Source: Ypsolopha sequella
Lineage: Eukaryota; Arthropoda; Insecta; Lepidoptera; Ypsolophidae
DNA: 64,000 bases
Direction: 5' to 3'
NCBI GenBank assembly: GCA_934047225.1
Contig: OW203986.1
Span: 27,593,221-27,657,220, forward strand
Of the stretch, positions 10,620 to 24,300 are shown piece after piece. Numbering within the stretch: the stretch's first letter is position 1; each line of letters starts with the position of its first letter. Under the pieces are notes generated by a model that was not told the DNA's origin, did no database searches, and saw nothing but the letters and a program-made list of their open reading frames with translations. A program made the position numbers and the translations under genes.

Positions 10620-12083
10620 ATGGCTTCCAACTTTAATAAACATGTACCAATAAAAGACATTCCTAATGATGAGAGAATTTCACGTCTCTGCTTCTCGTTT
10701 GAAGAAAAATTTGGAAATAATCCATCATTTTTGGTACGAGTTCCAGGCAGAGTCAATCTAATCGGAGAACACATCGATTATTGTGGCTACCCAGTGTTGC
10801 CCATGGCACTGGAGCAAGATATACTAATAGCGGCAGGATTATTACAAACTCCGGTGGTCTGCATTCGTAACATTCATGAAAGTTATATCAATTATGATTA
10901 TGTTCTAAAGAGCTGTGAAGAGATGAAACTGGATGGTAACGGAAAACCATATTGGTATAACTACGTTATATGCGGTATAAAAGGCGCTATGGAATACATG
11001 CAGGAAAAATTCAATCATGGACTGCAACTCTGTATTGATGGGAATATACCACCAGCCTCAGGGTTGTCGAGTTCATCGGCTTTGGTTAGCGCAGCATGTC
11101 TTTCATTTTTACATGCGCATGATATTGTGATCACCAAGTCAGACATAGCTTCTCTATGTGCTAGGAGTGAACGATACATCGGAACTCAAGGTGGTGGTAT
11201 GGATCAAGCTATTGCATTTCTTGCTGAAAAATATTGTGCCCAGTACATCACTTGGCAGCCACTTAAAGCATCTCCAGTTTCATTGCCTGAAGAAGCTACA
11301 TTTGTAGTAGCACACAGCTTGGCAGAAGCTAATAAAGCAGCAACTAATGATTTTAATAGACGTGTCATGGAATGTAGATTGGCCGCTAGAATTTTGGCTA
11401 CTGTAACAGGTGCTGATACTGATACAAAAATAATAACTTTAAGTCAAGTTCAAATTGCCCTCGGATATAGTTTGGATGAGATGGTTAAACTTGTATTGAA
11501 GCATCTACCACAAAATATTTATACTAAAGATGAGGTATGTACAATTTTAAACATTGGACAACAAGATTTGGAAAACGTATACGCAACCTCAAATACAAGA
11601 CACATCACTGAATTCAAATTAAAACAAAGGGCCCTTCATGTATATGAAGAGGCAATAAGAGTTCATAAATTTCGCGAAGTTTGCAGAAATGCAACAGTCA
11701 ATAGAAACGCCAAATCCAATGGAGTGAATGGCTCAGCAGTCATTGGAAATGGTGATACGTGTTCATGTGATACCCTTAAAGAACTTGGAAAACTTATGTC
11801 AGAAAGCCATGAAAGCTTAAAACTTCTCTACGAATGTTCACATCAGAATTTGGATCGCTTAGTAGAGATCTCTCAGAGTATTAATATTAATTCGCGTCTG
11901 ACAGGAGCTGGTTGGGGTGGATGTATTGTGGCCTTGTGCCCAAAAAATCAAGTAGATGACTATATTGAAACATTGAAAGAACAATTTTATGTAAAACTTT
12001 GTAATGTGGATAAGAATATATCAAATAAATATGTATTTGCGACAACCCCTAACTATGGTGCTGTGATATACACCACAAAATGA
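10620..12083 (+). CDS. GALK2: GALK2-type N-acetylgalactosamine kinase (GHMP kinase)
   Basis: Encodes a cytosolic sugar kinase that transfers phosphate from ATP to the C1 hydroxyl of N-acetylgalactosamine, and probably of galactose. The product is 487 residues from ATG 10620 (gacATGGCT context); vertebrate GALK2 is about 458. Three GHMP signatures are visible. The N-terminal sugar-binding motif GRVNLIGEHIDYCG is at residues 43-56, with the cysteine after DY typical of GALK2 rather than GALK1. The ATP-binding loop PPASGLSSSSAL is at about 144-155. GGGMDQA at about 191-197 holds the presumed catalytic aspartate, and LTGAGWGGC at about 427-435 is the third motif. The frame is open upstream to a GTG at 10587, but ATG 10620 is preferred. 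The coding region has no intron. A polyadenylation signal AATAAA lies at 12110-12115. All key residues are present, so the gene looks functional. Confidence 0.93.
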   Translation: MASNFNKHVPIKDIPNDERISRLCFSFEEKFGNNPSFLVRVPGRVNLIGEHIDYCGYPVLPMALEQDILIAAGLLQTPVVCIRNIHESYINYDYVLKSCEEMKLDGNGKPYWYNYVICGIKGAMEYMQEKFNHGLQLCIDGNIPPASGLSSSSALVSAACLSFLHAHDIVITKSDIASLCARSERYIGTQGGGMDQAIAFLAEKYCAQYITWQPLKASPVSLPEEATFVVAHSLAEANKAATNDFNRRVMECRLAARILATVTGADTDTKIITLSQVQIALGYSLDEMVKLVLKHLPQNIYTKDEVCTILNIGQQDLENVYATSNTRHITEFKLKQRALHVYEEAIRVHKFREVCRNATVNRNAKSNGVNGSAVIGNGDTCSCDTLKELGKLMSESHESLKLLYECSHQNLDRLVEISQSININSRLTGAGWGGCIVALCPKNQVDDYIETLKEQFYVKLCNVDKNISNKYVFATTPNYGAVIYTTK

Positions 12084-12794
12084 CGCAAATGCACATGGTT
12101 ATGTTATAAAATAAATAGATGTATATCTATATACAATATATATATTAATAATAATAGATCTTATAGGAATGTTCACTGCATCGTAACATAACTGAGGTAG
12201 GTAGTTAAATAGGTACTGTATTAACTGACTGTTTTTGTGCCAGTATCTATCCATCAATATCGTGGCAATATCGTAGAATTAACCATTTCCTGATCTGAAC
12301 GGCCATATTATGAAAACTGTGGAAATAATCTTATTTACTTTACCAAGTAACATTTTAACCTAGTCTACTTGTAATGTTTAATAATTTTAAATATTAAGTA
12401 GCGTTGGAAACCAAATTAAAAACGCAAAAGAGAGCCGGTAATTTCAGGTTAGAATATTAGATTAGGTATGGTGAACTACGGAACGTTGTGGTGTAACTGC
12501 CATACAATATAACCTTCGTGGTTATTTTTTTAATGACTAGCAAGAAAATGTTACAGCACGAAATATTAATGTTGTTGTGGAAAGTAGTATAGTGGAAGGG
12601 CGCAATATTTATTTATATTTGTTTTATTTTTTTGTAGCGCTTTACACTTTTTAAATTGTTATTTCCATTAATTTTAAAATAAGTTGAATTTATTCCTTTT
12701 TAAAAATGAACTGTTAAAACTAAAGCGGTCGCTTTGCTCTGTTCCGCATCGTTTGGCTTTTGAATTTATGGTAACCTAATTCATATTTTACGAT
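12084..12794. other. Spacer between GALK2 and EIF2B4
   Basis: Contains the GALK2 3' end (AATAAA at 12110) and presumably the EIF2B4 promoter. No other feature is seen. Confidence 0.5.
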
Positions 12795-12818
12795 ATGGCC
12801 ACGACATGGTTATCTAAA
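12795..12818 (+). CDS. EIF2B4: Candidate first coding exon of EIF2B4 (8 codons)
   Basis: An ATG in good context (cgatATGGCC) opens an 8-codon frame, MATTWLSK, ending at a perfect donor (aaa-gtgagt). Phase 0 matches the acceptor at 18326, whose exon is open upstream without its own ATG near the start. The implied intron is 5.5 kb. Choice of exon rests on phase, donor quality and the need for a start codon; RNA evidence is missing. Confidence 0.45.
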
Positions 12819-13921
12819 GTGAGTTTTGCATTTATAAGTTAGATATTTTATATGGGTAATTATTACATAAGTTTCTGAGTAGGTTTTATTTATTTGTACG
12901 ATAATGGCTTTGACCACTGGTTCTGGCAATGACGATGTACGCTAATCTCAAAGTATTACCACTGTGCTATATTAACATTAGTCTGCGAATGACGGTAACA
13001 GGCCATAATTTATTCAATAGTTTTGACAAAAAGAGCTAACTAGTTGTTGTTACGTAATTATTATACAACGTTTAACAGAAAGGTGAGGTCATATCATTCA
13101 GTCAATAGTATAATCGAAGAACAACTTTTACTATAGAAACAATGATGAAATCGCGAAAAATTAAGCCTTTCAGCCGTGCAAGTAGTGCACTTTTCTATAA
13201 AACGGCTGATTTTGAAGTGTATACTTCTTTGTTCGCATCTCTGTACGTCACTTACGGAATAATTTGTTTTAATTAAGAATTATTTGATTTGTGAATATAG
13301 ATTATTACGGTTTTTAATTATTTGTTACTGTTATTCATGATAACATAAAACTATAAAAACATTGAATTTACCTCGTAAGTGAATGTGCCGCCATCACCGA
13401 CATACTTTATGATAGTTATGACCGCCATTGATTTTTTCTTCTGTGATTGAGTAAAAAGGCAGCATAAGAAGTATTAAAAAAAAACAACAATGTTTATCCG
13501 TTACAACAAATTACAAAAATACACACTTATAATTATTACAAATTATATAATTTAGTTTATAAGGGAGTAACGTTGGAAGCCATGGTAGGTGGTAAGCCTG
13601 GGTAATGGCCTCCAGCGCCTTTCCGCGGGAAATGTTACATTTTTTGTGATGAATTTACTTGAATAATTTTTGGTTATATCTCTGAAACAATCCACTGTTT
13701 TATTTTTATTGCGATTTAAAAGACTCCATAGTAAAAAAATTACTATAAGTACCATTGACTGGAGGGTGGATGAGCTCTTCAAATATGATCACATCTTTCT
13801 GTTAAATGGAACAAGACCTATTCAAAATCAAAGCATTTTTCAAAAGTCTGCAGTTGAGATATTTTTTTTGAAATAGTACCTCTACTGCTGTTATAAAATT
13901 AAATCCTAGATAGCCGTTCAC

Positions 13922-13962
13922 ATAGACTTAGGATATACTACGCCAGTATATCCTAAGTCTAT
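13922..13962. repeat. Perfect hairpin, 18-bp stem and 5-bp loop
   Basis: Arms atagacttaggatatact and agtatatcctaagtctat surround acgcc. An atagccgtt block occurs on both outer sides. It lies in EIF2B4 intron 1. The remainder of 12819-15683 shows no other clear structure. Confidence 0.65.
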
Positions 13963-15683
13963 AGCCGTTTTCCAACACTCAATTTTCAACGCGTGCGACA
14001 GAAGTGGCATTAGAACACTGTATATGGTCGCGACACCTAGTTTATGAACGCGGCACTGAGGGCTTTGCAAATTTGGTTTAGAGCCCCAAAGTGCATGGTC
14101 CTTTCGTCCACTTGAACAGCTAAGATAGGGGTACCGCAATTTTGTTTCCAATATCCTAAGCTCGATCTTTCATTTGGAATCATTAATTTACATTTGTATG
14201 AGCATTTACCTATTTTATGAAAGCTACTTGAATGTTTAAAATTAAATGTATAAATTTAACTTGAAGTTTTATTCATAGATAAGAGTAGTATAAAGCCGGT
14301 TTTGTTTAACTGTAAGAATTTTCCCCATCAAGAGGTTCGTTAGGTACTTTTTAAACAAGTTTATTTTGAGCACTATAGTATACATTGACCAATATGTAAA
14401 ACATGCACGGTTATAGTAGAACCAAATTTTTAACAACAAGTTTGTATAAGATTAAATAATTAGTATGTTTTTACTTTGATAAAGCTTGTTATATTTTCTA
14501 TTCACTATAAATATATATAAGTAAGATATGCTTAAAAATTCATAAATAGGTCACATGATCAAAAAAAAATAATCATTGTTTAACTTCTATTAGAAATAAT
14601 CCCTTATCGAAACATTAGAAATAATGTTAATATCATAATTAACAAATAAAAATCTAGTATCTTTCGGGCAGAATCACTAACTTTAGACGCTCCTCCTAAT
14701 AGTGATCGCTATTTGTGCGTAAGTAAGAAGTTATATTAATATTTGGGTTAAGGTAAAATAGCGGGTTGATAATCTTTGAAATTATAACTAAACTTATAGC
14801 CATGGAAGCAAAACTGTAAAAGCTGTAAAATACACGTGAGAACTACAGACTGTCTTTTTAAATACGCCATACCGTGTATAAACATAGGAAACCCTCCTAA
14901 AAACTATACAATTATCGTTCGCAACATTGTGATAAAATAGGAATAATATTATTAATTATGTGTAAAATAAAACTTTTGAAATTACAAACATGCAATCTGC
15001 ATAAATATTCTCAAATGGTATTTTTGATGTAGGTAGTGGCAGCACTTTCACATGACATTTTTGTGATTTTTACGAAGTTGGCTAATGAAAGTTTTTCGCT
15101 AAACCGAAGAAGAGGCTTTAAAACGAAATTGTTTTTTGCTTATTTTATAGATTAATAATGAATGGTCATTTATTATGATGAAAACTTCGGTACATTCATC
15201 ACATGTAATGATTTAATGTGATAGGTACCTAACTGGAAAAAAACTTCTCAAGTCTAGAGCGAGAGAGAGAGAGATGGATGCTTGTGTAATGTTATATTGG
15301 CGTTTACTGTTACATAGATCCATTCATCTTTATTCCTTGCTTGCTTCTTGCTGTCAAAAATAATAATAAAGTATATGTATCTACATGACCACAATCATGC
15401 TTTCGTAAAATAGCGTAATTTTCTTTGGTTAGTTTTAAATTTTCAGTGTTCTCTTGAAAAAATACTTAATTTCATATAGTGAGAGAATCCTGTTTCGGTA
15501 AGTCTCTGTTCTCATTGAATAATATCCTTAGTTTAACCCCCATGGCCTATGAAGACTTTATTTACAATGATAATAATATAGGTAATACACAAACTAATAT
15601 TTCTCATTCTTTCATCATAGTTTTTAGCCTGCCAAGGATCAGCAGCTATGGTTTTGTCGAAGGTATTTTTCTACTGCCGCTAC

Positions 15684-16741
15684 TAGGGTTGCCAACCGTC
15701 CCGTATTTTTTGTTATAAATTGAAATGTCCCGCTGGGACAAGCCTCGTCCCGTATTTTGCCCTGCCTTACACAAAACACATTCTTAGTAATGACACTGAT
15801 TTAGCAAAAAGAGGAATATACGGTACGTTCTTATATCATCAACTGAAAAATAGGCCTGAGGGTGCATGAACAAGCACCACTGAAAGACTGATAGAGTGAC
15901 GAGTTTCAACAGTAGTGTGAGAGAGACAAGCGAAATGAACATTGGACTCGGTTTTTGTTTTGTAGGACTGCACACTGGAGTGGGTACTTCCTTCTCTTGG
16001 GATTCTGCTTTTGTTTTTATCTAAGCTTAATGTGACATAAATCTTAGTTTGATAGATAAGTTTATTAAAACAATAAGATAATTTGCCAAATAAATATTTT
16101 GAATATCATCTCTCATCTTTAACAGAAATAAGTTTAACCAAAAAACATCATTATCCAATCTCCTCTTGATTCACCACACTACTTGGACACACACTTTCAT
16201 ATATGCTCATATTGCTCATTTCTTTTGTTTTGCCATGGACCCACTGCACCTTAAAAGACAGGTGTTCAGTTGTTAAAGTGGAACTTCTGACAATTGATAT
16301 TTAATTATTATGATTATGATGAATAAATTATTTTTATAAACACAGAAATTGCACAAAAAATTGAAATAAAAATACAGAGTACAGAATAACAAAAGGCAAG
16401 GGCAAACATATTTCTCAAACCAATTTCATTACATAAACTGATGATACACTTATACAAAGTAGCATAGTCAGTCGGGTCATTCAGTGAGATCAAAGGTAAA
16501 TCTGTTTTTACAAAATTCATACAGACACTAAAAATATGCTTGGATCTGCAAGGGTTGTTGCAAAATATAGTTAAAAATTCATTAGGTTAAGTTTTTTCAT
16601 AAAGTAGATATGTTAATAAAATAAAAATAACAAGATAGACTTAAAAAAAATATTTCATTACATTTAATTTTGTCCATGGCAAAAATGGATAATTCCATTT
16701 TTTTAGCTAATAAAAATCCAGAAAAAAAGTTGGCAACCCTA
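15684..16741. mobile_element. 1.06-kb non-autonomous transposon with TAGGGTTGCCAAC ends
   Basis: Exact 13-base terminal inverted repeats: tagggttgccaac at 15684 and gttggcaacccta ending 16741. The interior is AT-rich with only short ORFs and no recognisable transposase. I could not define a target-site duplication. In EIF2B4 intron 1. Confidence 0.65.
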
Positions 16742-16889
16742 ACTGCTGATTATGGTGTTCCCATTTACGTTATAATAAGTTTCATGTCATTATCATGTCT
16801 TCAGTTTCCTAAAACAGGTGCTCTTTTAATTTAAATTGATGTCAAAACAAAGCCAACTAATATAGCATAATGAAAAGTATCGGAAGCTC

Positions 16890-17000
16890 AGTGGGCATGG
16901 TGTTGGATCAATCTTGAGCCTCAGATTTGAAAACTGCCAGTTGAGCATGCATTAGCATAAATGAGTTTTGCAGAATTTATGTGTCCAGTATTTATATGCT
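16890..17000 (+). repeat. SINE-A fragment
   Basis: gttgagcatgcattag..aaatgagttttgcagaatttatgtg matches SINE-A after its tRNA-like head (compare 63875-63910). The head itself is decayed. Confidence 0.45.
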
Positions 17001-18074
17001 TACATCTTGATGTAAACCACTGTGATAAAACCAGGGAATGAAAAAAACAGAATCCTGATTAGAGTTGAATATGACCCCGTGATAAAATGTGAGAAAATAA
17101 TACCTTTCACATGGACGTAATGGTTGGAAAAAAATGTATAAATGATTTGTCTAAGCAATATTTTTTTGTATTTTAGTGCAAGAACCATACAAATACCATA
17201 GTGGTTTCTAAGAAATAACCAATTTCACTTAATTTTAGTCAAAAAATAGCTCGACTTTGAACAAAATTTTCATCCTGTTTCTTAAAGTTTATAGTTTAAC
17301 TAACAATTATACAAATTTTTTTATAATTTTTAAACATACCGTTTAAGAGAAATAACCTAATCAATAGAGTAATTTGCTGATGACGCTGCCAAGTGTGCTC
17401 AAAGAGGTAAGGAGCAATTTTTAAGCTCATGCATTGACGTTGTTCAGAAAGTTAAAGCTGTGACCTATGTATCAAAAAATATAAAACAAAAAATTAAAAT
17501 TAAAATACTCTCGTGAGCTAATATGTACCACATAGGTAAAATTTTATTCATATTATAGCTATGTTCTATGCAATAGGACAACACTGCACTATAAACACTG
17601 TAATAAAACAATCACCTGTATTTTGGTTTCTTTTTCAAATATTTTTTGCATGTTTTGTGTTTTTTGTAATATGTTTGCTATGGGTCAAATTGATTAGTAT
17701 CAGCATAGTAAAAACAGAATAGTAGGCTGTCTTCAAAGAAATGTACCGAGCACGGCTAATATGAGTGCGTGCCAGTACGTACTCGTACGCATGTACCACA
17801 GTACGCACATAACCAGGCGAGTCTCACTGAGTCACGTGACCCATAAACTCCAGCTTACCTCCACCGGATCATTAGTGTCAGCATGCTGATGCCTTTCCTC
17901 TGTATTTCAAAGTGCTAACTGACCAGGAGAAGTGCACAATACTCTTACAGAGAGTCGTGCTGGACCATTTATCAACCCCAATTCGAATTTAGGGTGTATA
18001 TTCTAAGAAACCTATGACCCCTCTTCAGGGACACATTTCTTGATGATATGTTAATAAAAGTAATACGAGTAGTA

Positions 18075-18255
18075 ACTATTGTAAATGCGAAAATGTATTT
18101 GTTAGTTTGTTGGTTTGTCCTTCTTTCACGTAACAACGGGACGACGTGATTTTTTGCATGAAGATAGTTTATGGGCCGGAAAGTGACATGACTACTTTTT
18201 ATCCCGGAAAAATGCAAACTAAATCAGCCCGGGCGAAGCCGCAGGCAAAAGCTAC
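18075..18255 (+). mobile_element. Helitron-like 3' end fragment
   Basis: The block from cgaaaatgtatttgttagtttg through acgggacgacgtgatttttt to cgggcgaagccgcaggcaaaagcta resembles lepidopteran Helitron or Helitron-like tails. It ends 70 bases before the EIF2B4 exon acceptor. A related end is at 31280-31310. Confidence 0.4.
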
Positions 18256-18326
18256 TCAGTAATAATCTGGGTTAAACAATTTTTTATTGTAAGCCACTTT
18301 AAAGCTATGAATCTTATAAATTACAG

Positions 18327-21300
18327 GCTGCAGTTGTGCACCCTCCCGAACTGACTACAGCGAAAAAAAGACGAATTAGAAGAAAAAAATCCAGAGCAAC
18401 TCAAGCTTTAGAAACAGAAGAAACGAATTTATTTACGTCGTATGAAGTACACAAACCTTTAGTGCCAAAAGAAATTGAACCCTGTTGTAATAGTTTCAAA
18501 ACTATTAATGAAAACACTGATGACCCAAAACAGAAAATTCAAGTAGATAGCAATCAAGCAACTTCTTATATTAGTATAGATATAAACATGTCGTCTAAAG
18601 AAATTCTTTCAAAAACTAAAGAGGAAGTCATAGCAGCTCGAGAAGCGAAGAAATTAGCTAAACAAAACGCTAAATCAAAAGGCGATACAACAAATCCTAA
18701 TCCTGCAACAAAGGCACCCAAAGAAGCTGCCCAGAAACTAGATAAACCCAAGAAAAATGATACACCTACAAAACCCAGTGAAATAAGTAAGACAGGAGAT
18801 TCATTAAAAGGAAAGGATGAGGTTGACAAAGCTGTTATCATTCAACCTGATTTGTCAAATGAAGGTGAAGACAAAGATAAAGATAAAATCAAGGCTGAAA
18901 GAGCAGCTAAAAAACTTGCGAAACAAGCTAAAAAAAAGGGAGCAGAACCAAGCGGTGATGCCACAAACAAAGAAGTGACAAAAGAATCTGTAGCAGAAAC
19001 TCTAGCCAATATTGTAGAAGTGGCTAAAGAAGTTCAAGAAGTCACTGCCAAGGTAAAAGCATTACTTTTGAAAGTGCATACTGAAAAGGTAACTAGTGCA
19101 GTATTATGCAATAACTTTTGCTTCCATATTTCACCTAATACTATTTACTGCTAGTAGAAAAAGTAACACTTCTGACTAGCATGATTTGTTTCATAGTACT
19201 GTACAAAGTATCCTTTAATAATCAAATATCTAACAAAAGAGGTTTGATACTGTTCACTTTCCCTGCACAAATTAATTACAACTTTATCTCTGTAATGATA
19301 AAGTTTAAAATCAATGTGAATTTCCAGCCAGAAGAAGCAAGCAAGAGCAAGGCGGAGCTCAAAGCAGAAAGGAGAGCAAAGCAAGAGGCACAAAGAGCAG
19401 CCAAGCAAGCTCAGCAGTCAATCAGCAAAGTAGAGGCCAAACCTGAGGGCAAACCTGCTGTGGATGTAGCTAAAGCTAAGGAAAAGGTATGTATTTATAC
19501 TGCTCCATATGGCGTGACTTATGTGTCCGTATTTATATTGTAGCTAATCTTCTAGTGTGACCGCAAGCGCTATTCCGCACCTTGGTTGGCAACAGACGGG
19601 CGGGGAAAGGTAACGGGGGGGATGAAACTGTCCCCCCTGGCGAAATGCGTCGTCTTGTTTAGCTGCGCAGCTAAGTAAGGTGCGGAATTGACCTTGTGGT
19701 CACACTATAATTGTCATTTCTAACAGGTTCAAAATTAAGCCTTGTTGAAAACACGAGTATGTATGAAGTAAATGAAATGTAGAACTTATATAATTTGCGT
19801 CATTCAGGAGTATTACACACTTAAAATAGTCTTCTTTGTGTTTTTTCAAGTTGAGTCATAATTTCTTAAGAGTGGCTTCGGAGCCGGATTGATAAAAATC
19901 CTCCTTTTTCTAATTAATTGAAACAGAACACTTCAATTCAAAATTCACTCAATAGTTATTCAACAAAACCATATTACCTACATATTGTGTATGATGCCAT
20001 CGCAAAGTTTCCATTGGTTTCTGTAAATTAGTATTTTAATTTTTTTAATTTAAATAAGTTTGTAATTCGAAATTTCAAAAATAATTTAAATAAATCATTT
20101 TCTAATTTCAAAAATTTTTTATTTAAATAATTTTAAAATTCGAACTTACAGAAACCAATGGAAACTTTGCGATGGTATCATCCACAATATATAGGTAATA
20201 TGGTTTTGTTGAATAACTATTGACTGAATTTAAGTGTTCTGTTTCGATTAATTAGAAAAAGGCGGGTTTTTCACAATCCGGCCGCAAAACCGCTCTTAAC
20301 GCTCTAGGAAGGATGACGTAGACAAAATTACCAAGTGAAGGAAAAATATGATAAGTGGCACTCCACTGATAAGAATTTTGAATAAAATGAACAATAAAAA
20401 AAAAGTTACAGTAATATTAGTCAGTATGATCAGTAAATATATTCAGCAATGCTAGATGAACTCTATACATAATAGAAAACCAAGTAAACTATTCATTCAT
20501 TCATTCATTCATCAATAACTTGATCGTCGAGGTTCAGAGCATCATATAAGGTCTTTCTCTTAAGGCTCCAGTCCCTTAAAAATCAGTATTCTTGCAGAAT
20601 TATCAGAAAAGAAAGATTTTATTTTAGTTAGTAAGAAAGCAATAAATAAAATACATTTTACGTTAATTTATAGTGTGGAATTTGAAGATTTCAATACACA
20701 TTTTTTCATTTACTTTAATGCTACTTTTAATAGGTTTTTTAGGCTTTAAACATACCTTTATTTATGTTCTACGCGTTGAGAGTCTCATTCATGCACACGT
20801 CACGTAAAAATTATGACAAAAACAAGAAATTTATTCAGGTAACATTTATTCCCATATCTTCAACAATAATCTTACCTGGTTACTTTTTTGGAAAATACTT
20901 TAGTTTTCTTATTTCGAGTGCTTTAAGTAGTTGTGATTTTATGAATTCAACCACTGATAAAATATTTTTTTTCTACTAGAAAACTATCGTTTAGCATAGT
21001 CAAATTTAAAACACGTAGAATAGAACTATTAATAAGTGAAATAACAAAAAACGGTATTTAAAAAATTATTTTAAGAACATTTATCAAATCGAAACTTATC
21101 GAGACTTTAAAACACAAAACGCGTCGATATTTCCCTCAGTTTCGCTGGGACATCGCAGCGTTCAGACGTGTGTTGTGTAGCTCGACGTCATTTTACCTCC
21201 CGCTCGCACGGTTGCTCCCTTTCCCTCGCGTAGATTCTTATGGAGAGGCGAACTGTACCATGAAAGTTGCTCTACTTGAATATTGCACTTATCATTTAAT

Positions 21301-24300
21301 AACAACTATGGATAAAATATTTTTTGAATATTTAAAGAAATCCCTGTTTCGATAAAATAAAGTCTAATCTACGTCCGTCCGTATTTCACAGCATCATAAC
21401 TTTAGCACCGTAAAGATAAAAACATGAAATTTGGCACAAAAATAGCATTAATTTGCCTACATATTACATTGTAAAAAAAATATGAAAAATAAATTGTTTA
21501 AAATATTTTCAAAACAAAAGTGAGAAAAATAAAAATTATCTTAAAAATACAATATGGGTATTAAACTGTAGACACTAAAAAGGTGATTGTAAAAATATAT
21601 ACTTTTACTATATTTATTGGCACTGGTTTTGTGAAATCTTAAAAAAAACCACAATAATGTGTATGTCCGAAACTGGTAGACCGAAAAATATGAAAAAAAT
21701 GTCCATTATAGATCATAACTGATCAATAACCGGGAAAACTATAGTGATTTAAAAATATAAAAAAAAGTAAAATAAATGAAAAAAAAAATTTATAAAAATA
21801 CAATATGGGTATCACATTGTAGGTATTAAAAAGCTTATTGTAATAATATATAGTTTGGCTATATTTAATTGCATCTATTTCGATAAATCCTTGAAAATCT
21901 ATAAAAAATATAAATTTGTCCCCCCTCTTATCTCCAAAACTGGTGGACCGAAAAATATGAAAAAAATCATGGTAATACGCGTTTACGTAATAATTACAGA
22001 AAAAATAAAGTGGTTGAGAAATTCACGAAAAAAAATGATAAAACTAAATTTATCATCCACAATACGGAACCCTAGGTTCTGACTAGAGTCTGACTCGCAC
22101 TTGGCCGGTTTTTTTTCAAGATGTTTGCGGTAGGCCGTTTTTTTGGGCGGTTTTAATTTAGTTTTCGGAGCTTTTATTACTACCCTTAATTTTTACCATA
22201 AGTATCCGGTTATCCGGATAATACATTATCCGTTATCCGGATAGTAAAAATCTGCGAATAATTGCATGCCCTAATTCGCTTAGATTAAGTTATGTGAATG
22301 TGTGTTAATTCGAAAACCCGTAAAGCCGTATTTTAGAAGTTGTGGTCTAAAAAACCCACGGGGATGGCGTGACCAAATTTTATACCAGCACCGCTGTCAC
22401 CACTTTTTGGAATAACTAAAGCCGAAGCTTACTTTACTTACTTTTATTTAAAATATCTTAAAAAGCTATCGAAGTCACTAAAACCGACAGTCGAGATAAC
22501 AACGTGCTAGACAATAATGCATCAAAACAAAAGAACGTACGCAGCTGCGGTTCCTATCATTAAAACATCATATTTCTAAAACAAAATTTTTGACCTTTTT
22601 TATTGCACTTTAGTCATAATCATGGACACACAAACTGACAGACACTTAATTACCGTAAGAGTTTCTATTTTTGATATTATATTACTTAAAGAACTGATTG
22701 TAATATGTGTGTGAGTATTAGGATTACATAATTTTAAATGTTTTCATTGTTACGATTTCATTATTAATTTTCTACATTTCCAAATTTTATAAAGGTATTT
22801 TTTATGTCAGGCATTAATTAAATGAAAATCTTGATGAATAAAGAAATTTTCGGGCACAACTACACGCTTTTTAGGGCATGCAGGTTTCCTTAGAGCGATA
22901 GGGCTCATCACGTTGAGACGTAATAATCGTCAGAGAAACGCGGGTGTACTTATAGGTACACGTATGGGTGGACTTATGACTTGCATCTCACAGTTTACAC
23001 TCGGAACACCTCTTGACACCCCTTCGGTAAAAATCTGCAAATAATTGCATGACCTAAATGTATTGTGTCTAAATACTAATCACTCTTACTGCTACCAATA
23101 AGCCATCTATTCCAGGTAGATTTACTTTTGTTTATTTTGCTTTTGCAAATTCATTTTGTTTGTTCCGATAAACAAACCAAACTTTGTAAATTACCGTTAC
23201 TAGAATAATTAAAATCTTCACATGTCAAATTTTAAGTAATCGTACACTCATTTAACGAAGTAGAGCAACATTCAGGTGCGGTCTCTAACATCTTAATGCA
23301 GCGGGGGGAGCGCCACTTCTAAAGACTCAGGTAAGATGAAAGCGAAATGTTGCAAAGAGAGTCTGGGGCCTTAAGCCTGAATTTTTTTTTAGGCATTTTC
23401 ATATGTCTTTTTAACGTTCATTTGCGATAGGTTATTTGTCTTTTGGTAAAAATTGACTTTCGGTTTATTGTCCTATTTGTCTGAGACAATGATACCGCAC
23501 AACTAACAACTATCAAAGAAACATACCCCCTAAAATGCTTAGTTTCTGAGATATCTAATACATAAAGGCAACTTATACCCGCGCCACAGTAGAAAACGTG
23601 CCCACGCAGACAGGTCCAGCAGATTCCAGATACACGCGCTACTAGTACAACCCAACCGCGAAAATACTGCCGATGACGATGGCGTAGCGCGCCATACATT
23701 TCATCGGCAATATGTTCGCGGTCGGGTTATACTTACTGATCCCATGCATCTTACGCTCAAAGAAAATGGAAACTTATACAGCGCAATAAAAGTCTACCAG
23801 GCTACTTCGGTTATGATACACTAAATAAAGATCGAATAAACATAATAAAGACACTATTTTTTCAAGATACTCTTACTTACTTAATCTTCACAGGAAATGT
23901 CACCGAAACCCAAGGCAGCTGATAAACCTAAAGCAAAGTCCCAGATGGCTCACAAAATGAACTGGTTCCAACATCTGTACACAGAGAAAGATGAGGAGGC
24001 ACTCAAGAAGATTGCATTGAATTCCAAGTAAGTTTCTCTACATTTATTTAACTTTTTTGGGGTTCCGTTATAAAACAGAAATCCTCCCTTGCAGCGAAGC
24101 GTTCGAAGGATTCTCTACATTGTATGTACACTTGACCGATTACACGGGTTTCGTTATAAAAGAAAACAGGTATAACAAAACCTTGGTGTCGGTCTGTCCG
24201 CAGCGTAACTCGGAAACTGATGGGCTGACTGTAATGAAATTTGGCACCTAGGGGAAAGGAAAGTTTCACTAGGACCCAGAAGTAATAGGGAAAATTTCAC

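Noticed and set aside
15784..16520. Two minus-strand frames as genes
   Set aside because: Both lie inside the TAGGGTTGCCAAC element and show no recognisable domain. They are likely chance frames.
18566..18841. Minus-strand 91-residue frame
   Set aside because: It is antisense to the Lys/Ala-rich EIF2B4 exon; the hydrophobic look is a product of complementing lysine codons.
23418..23699. 93-residue minus-strand frame as a gene
   Set aside because: No motif, no splice context and located within an EIF2B4 intron. Kept as unexplained intron sequence.
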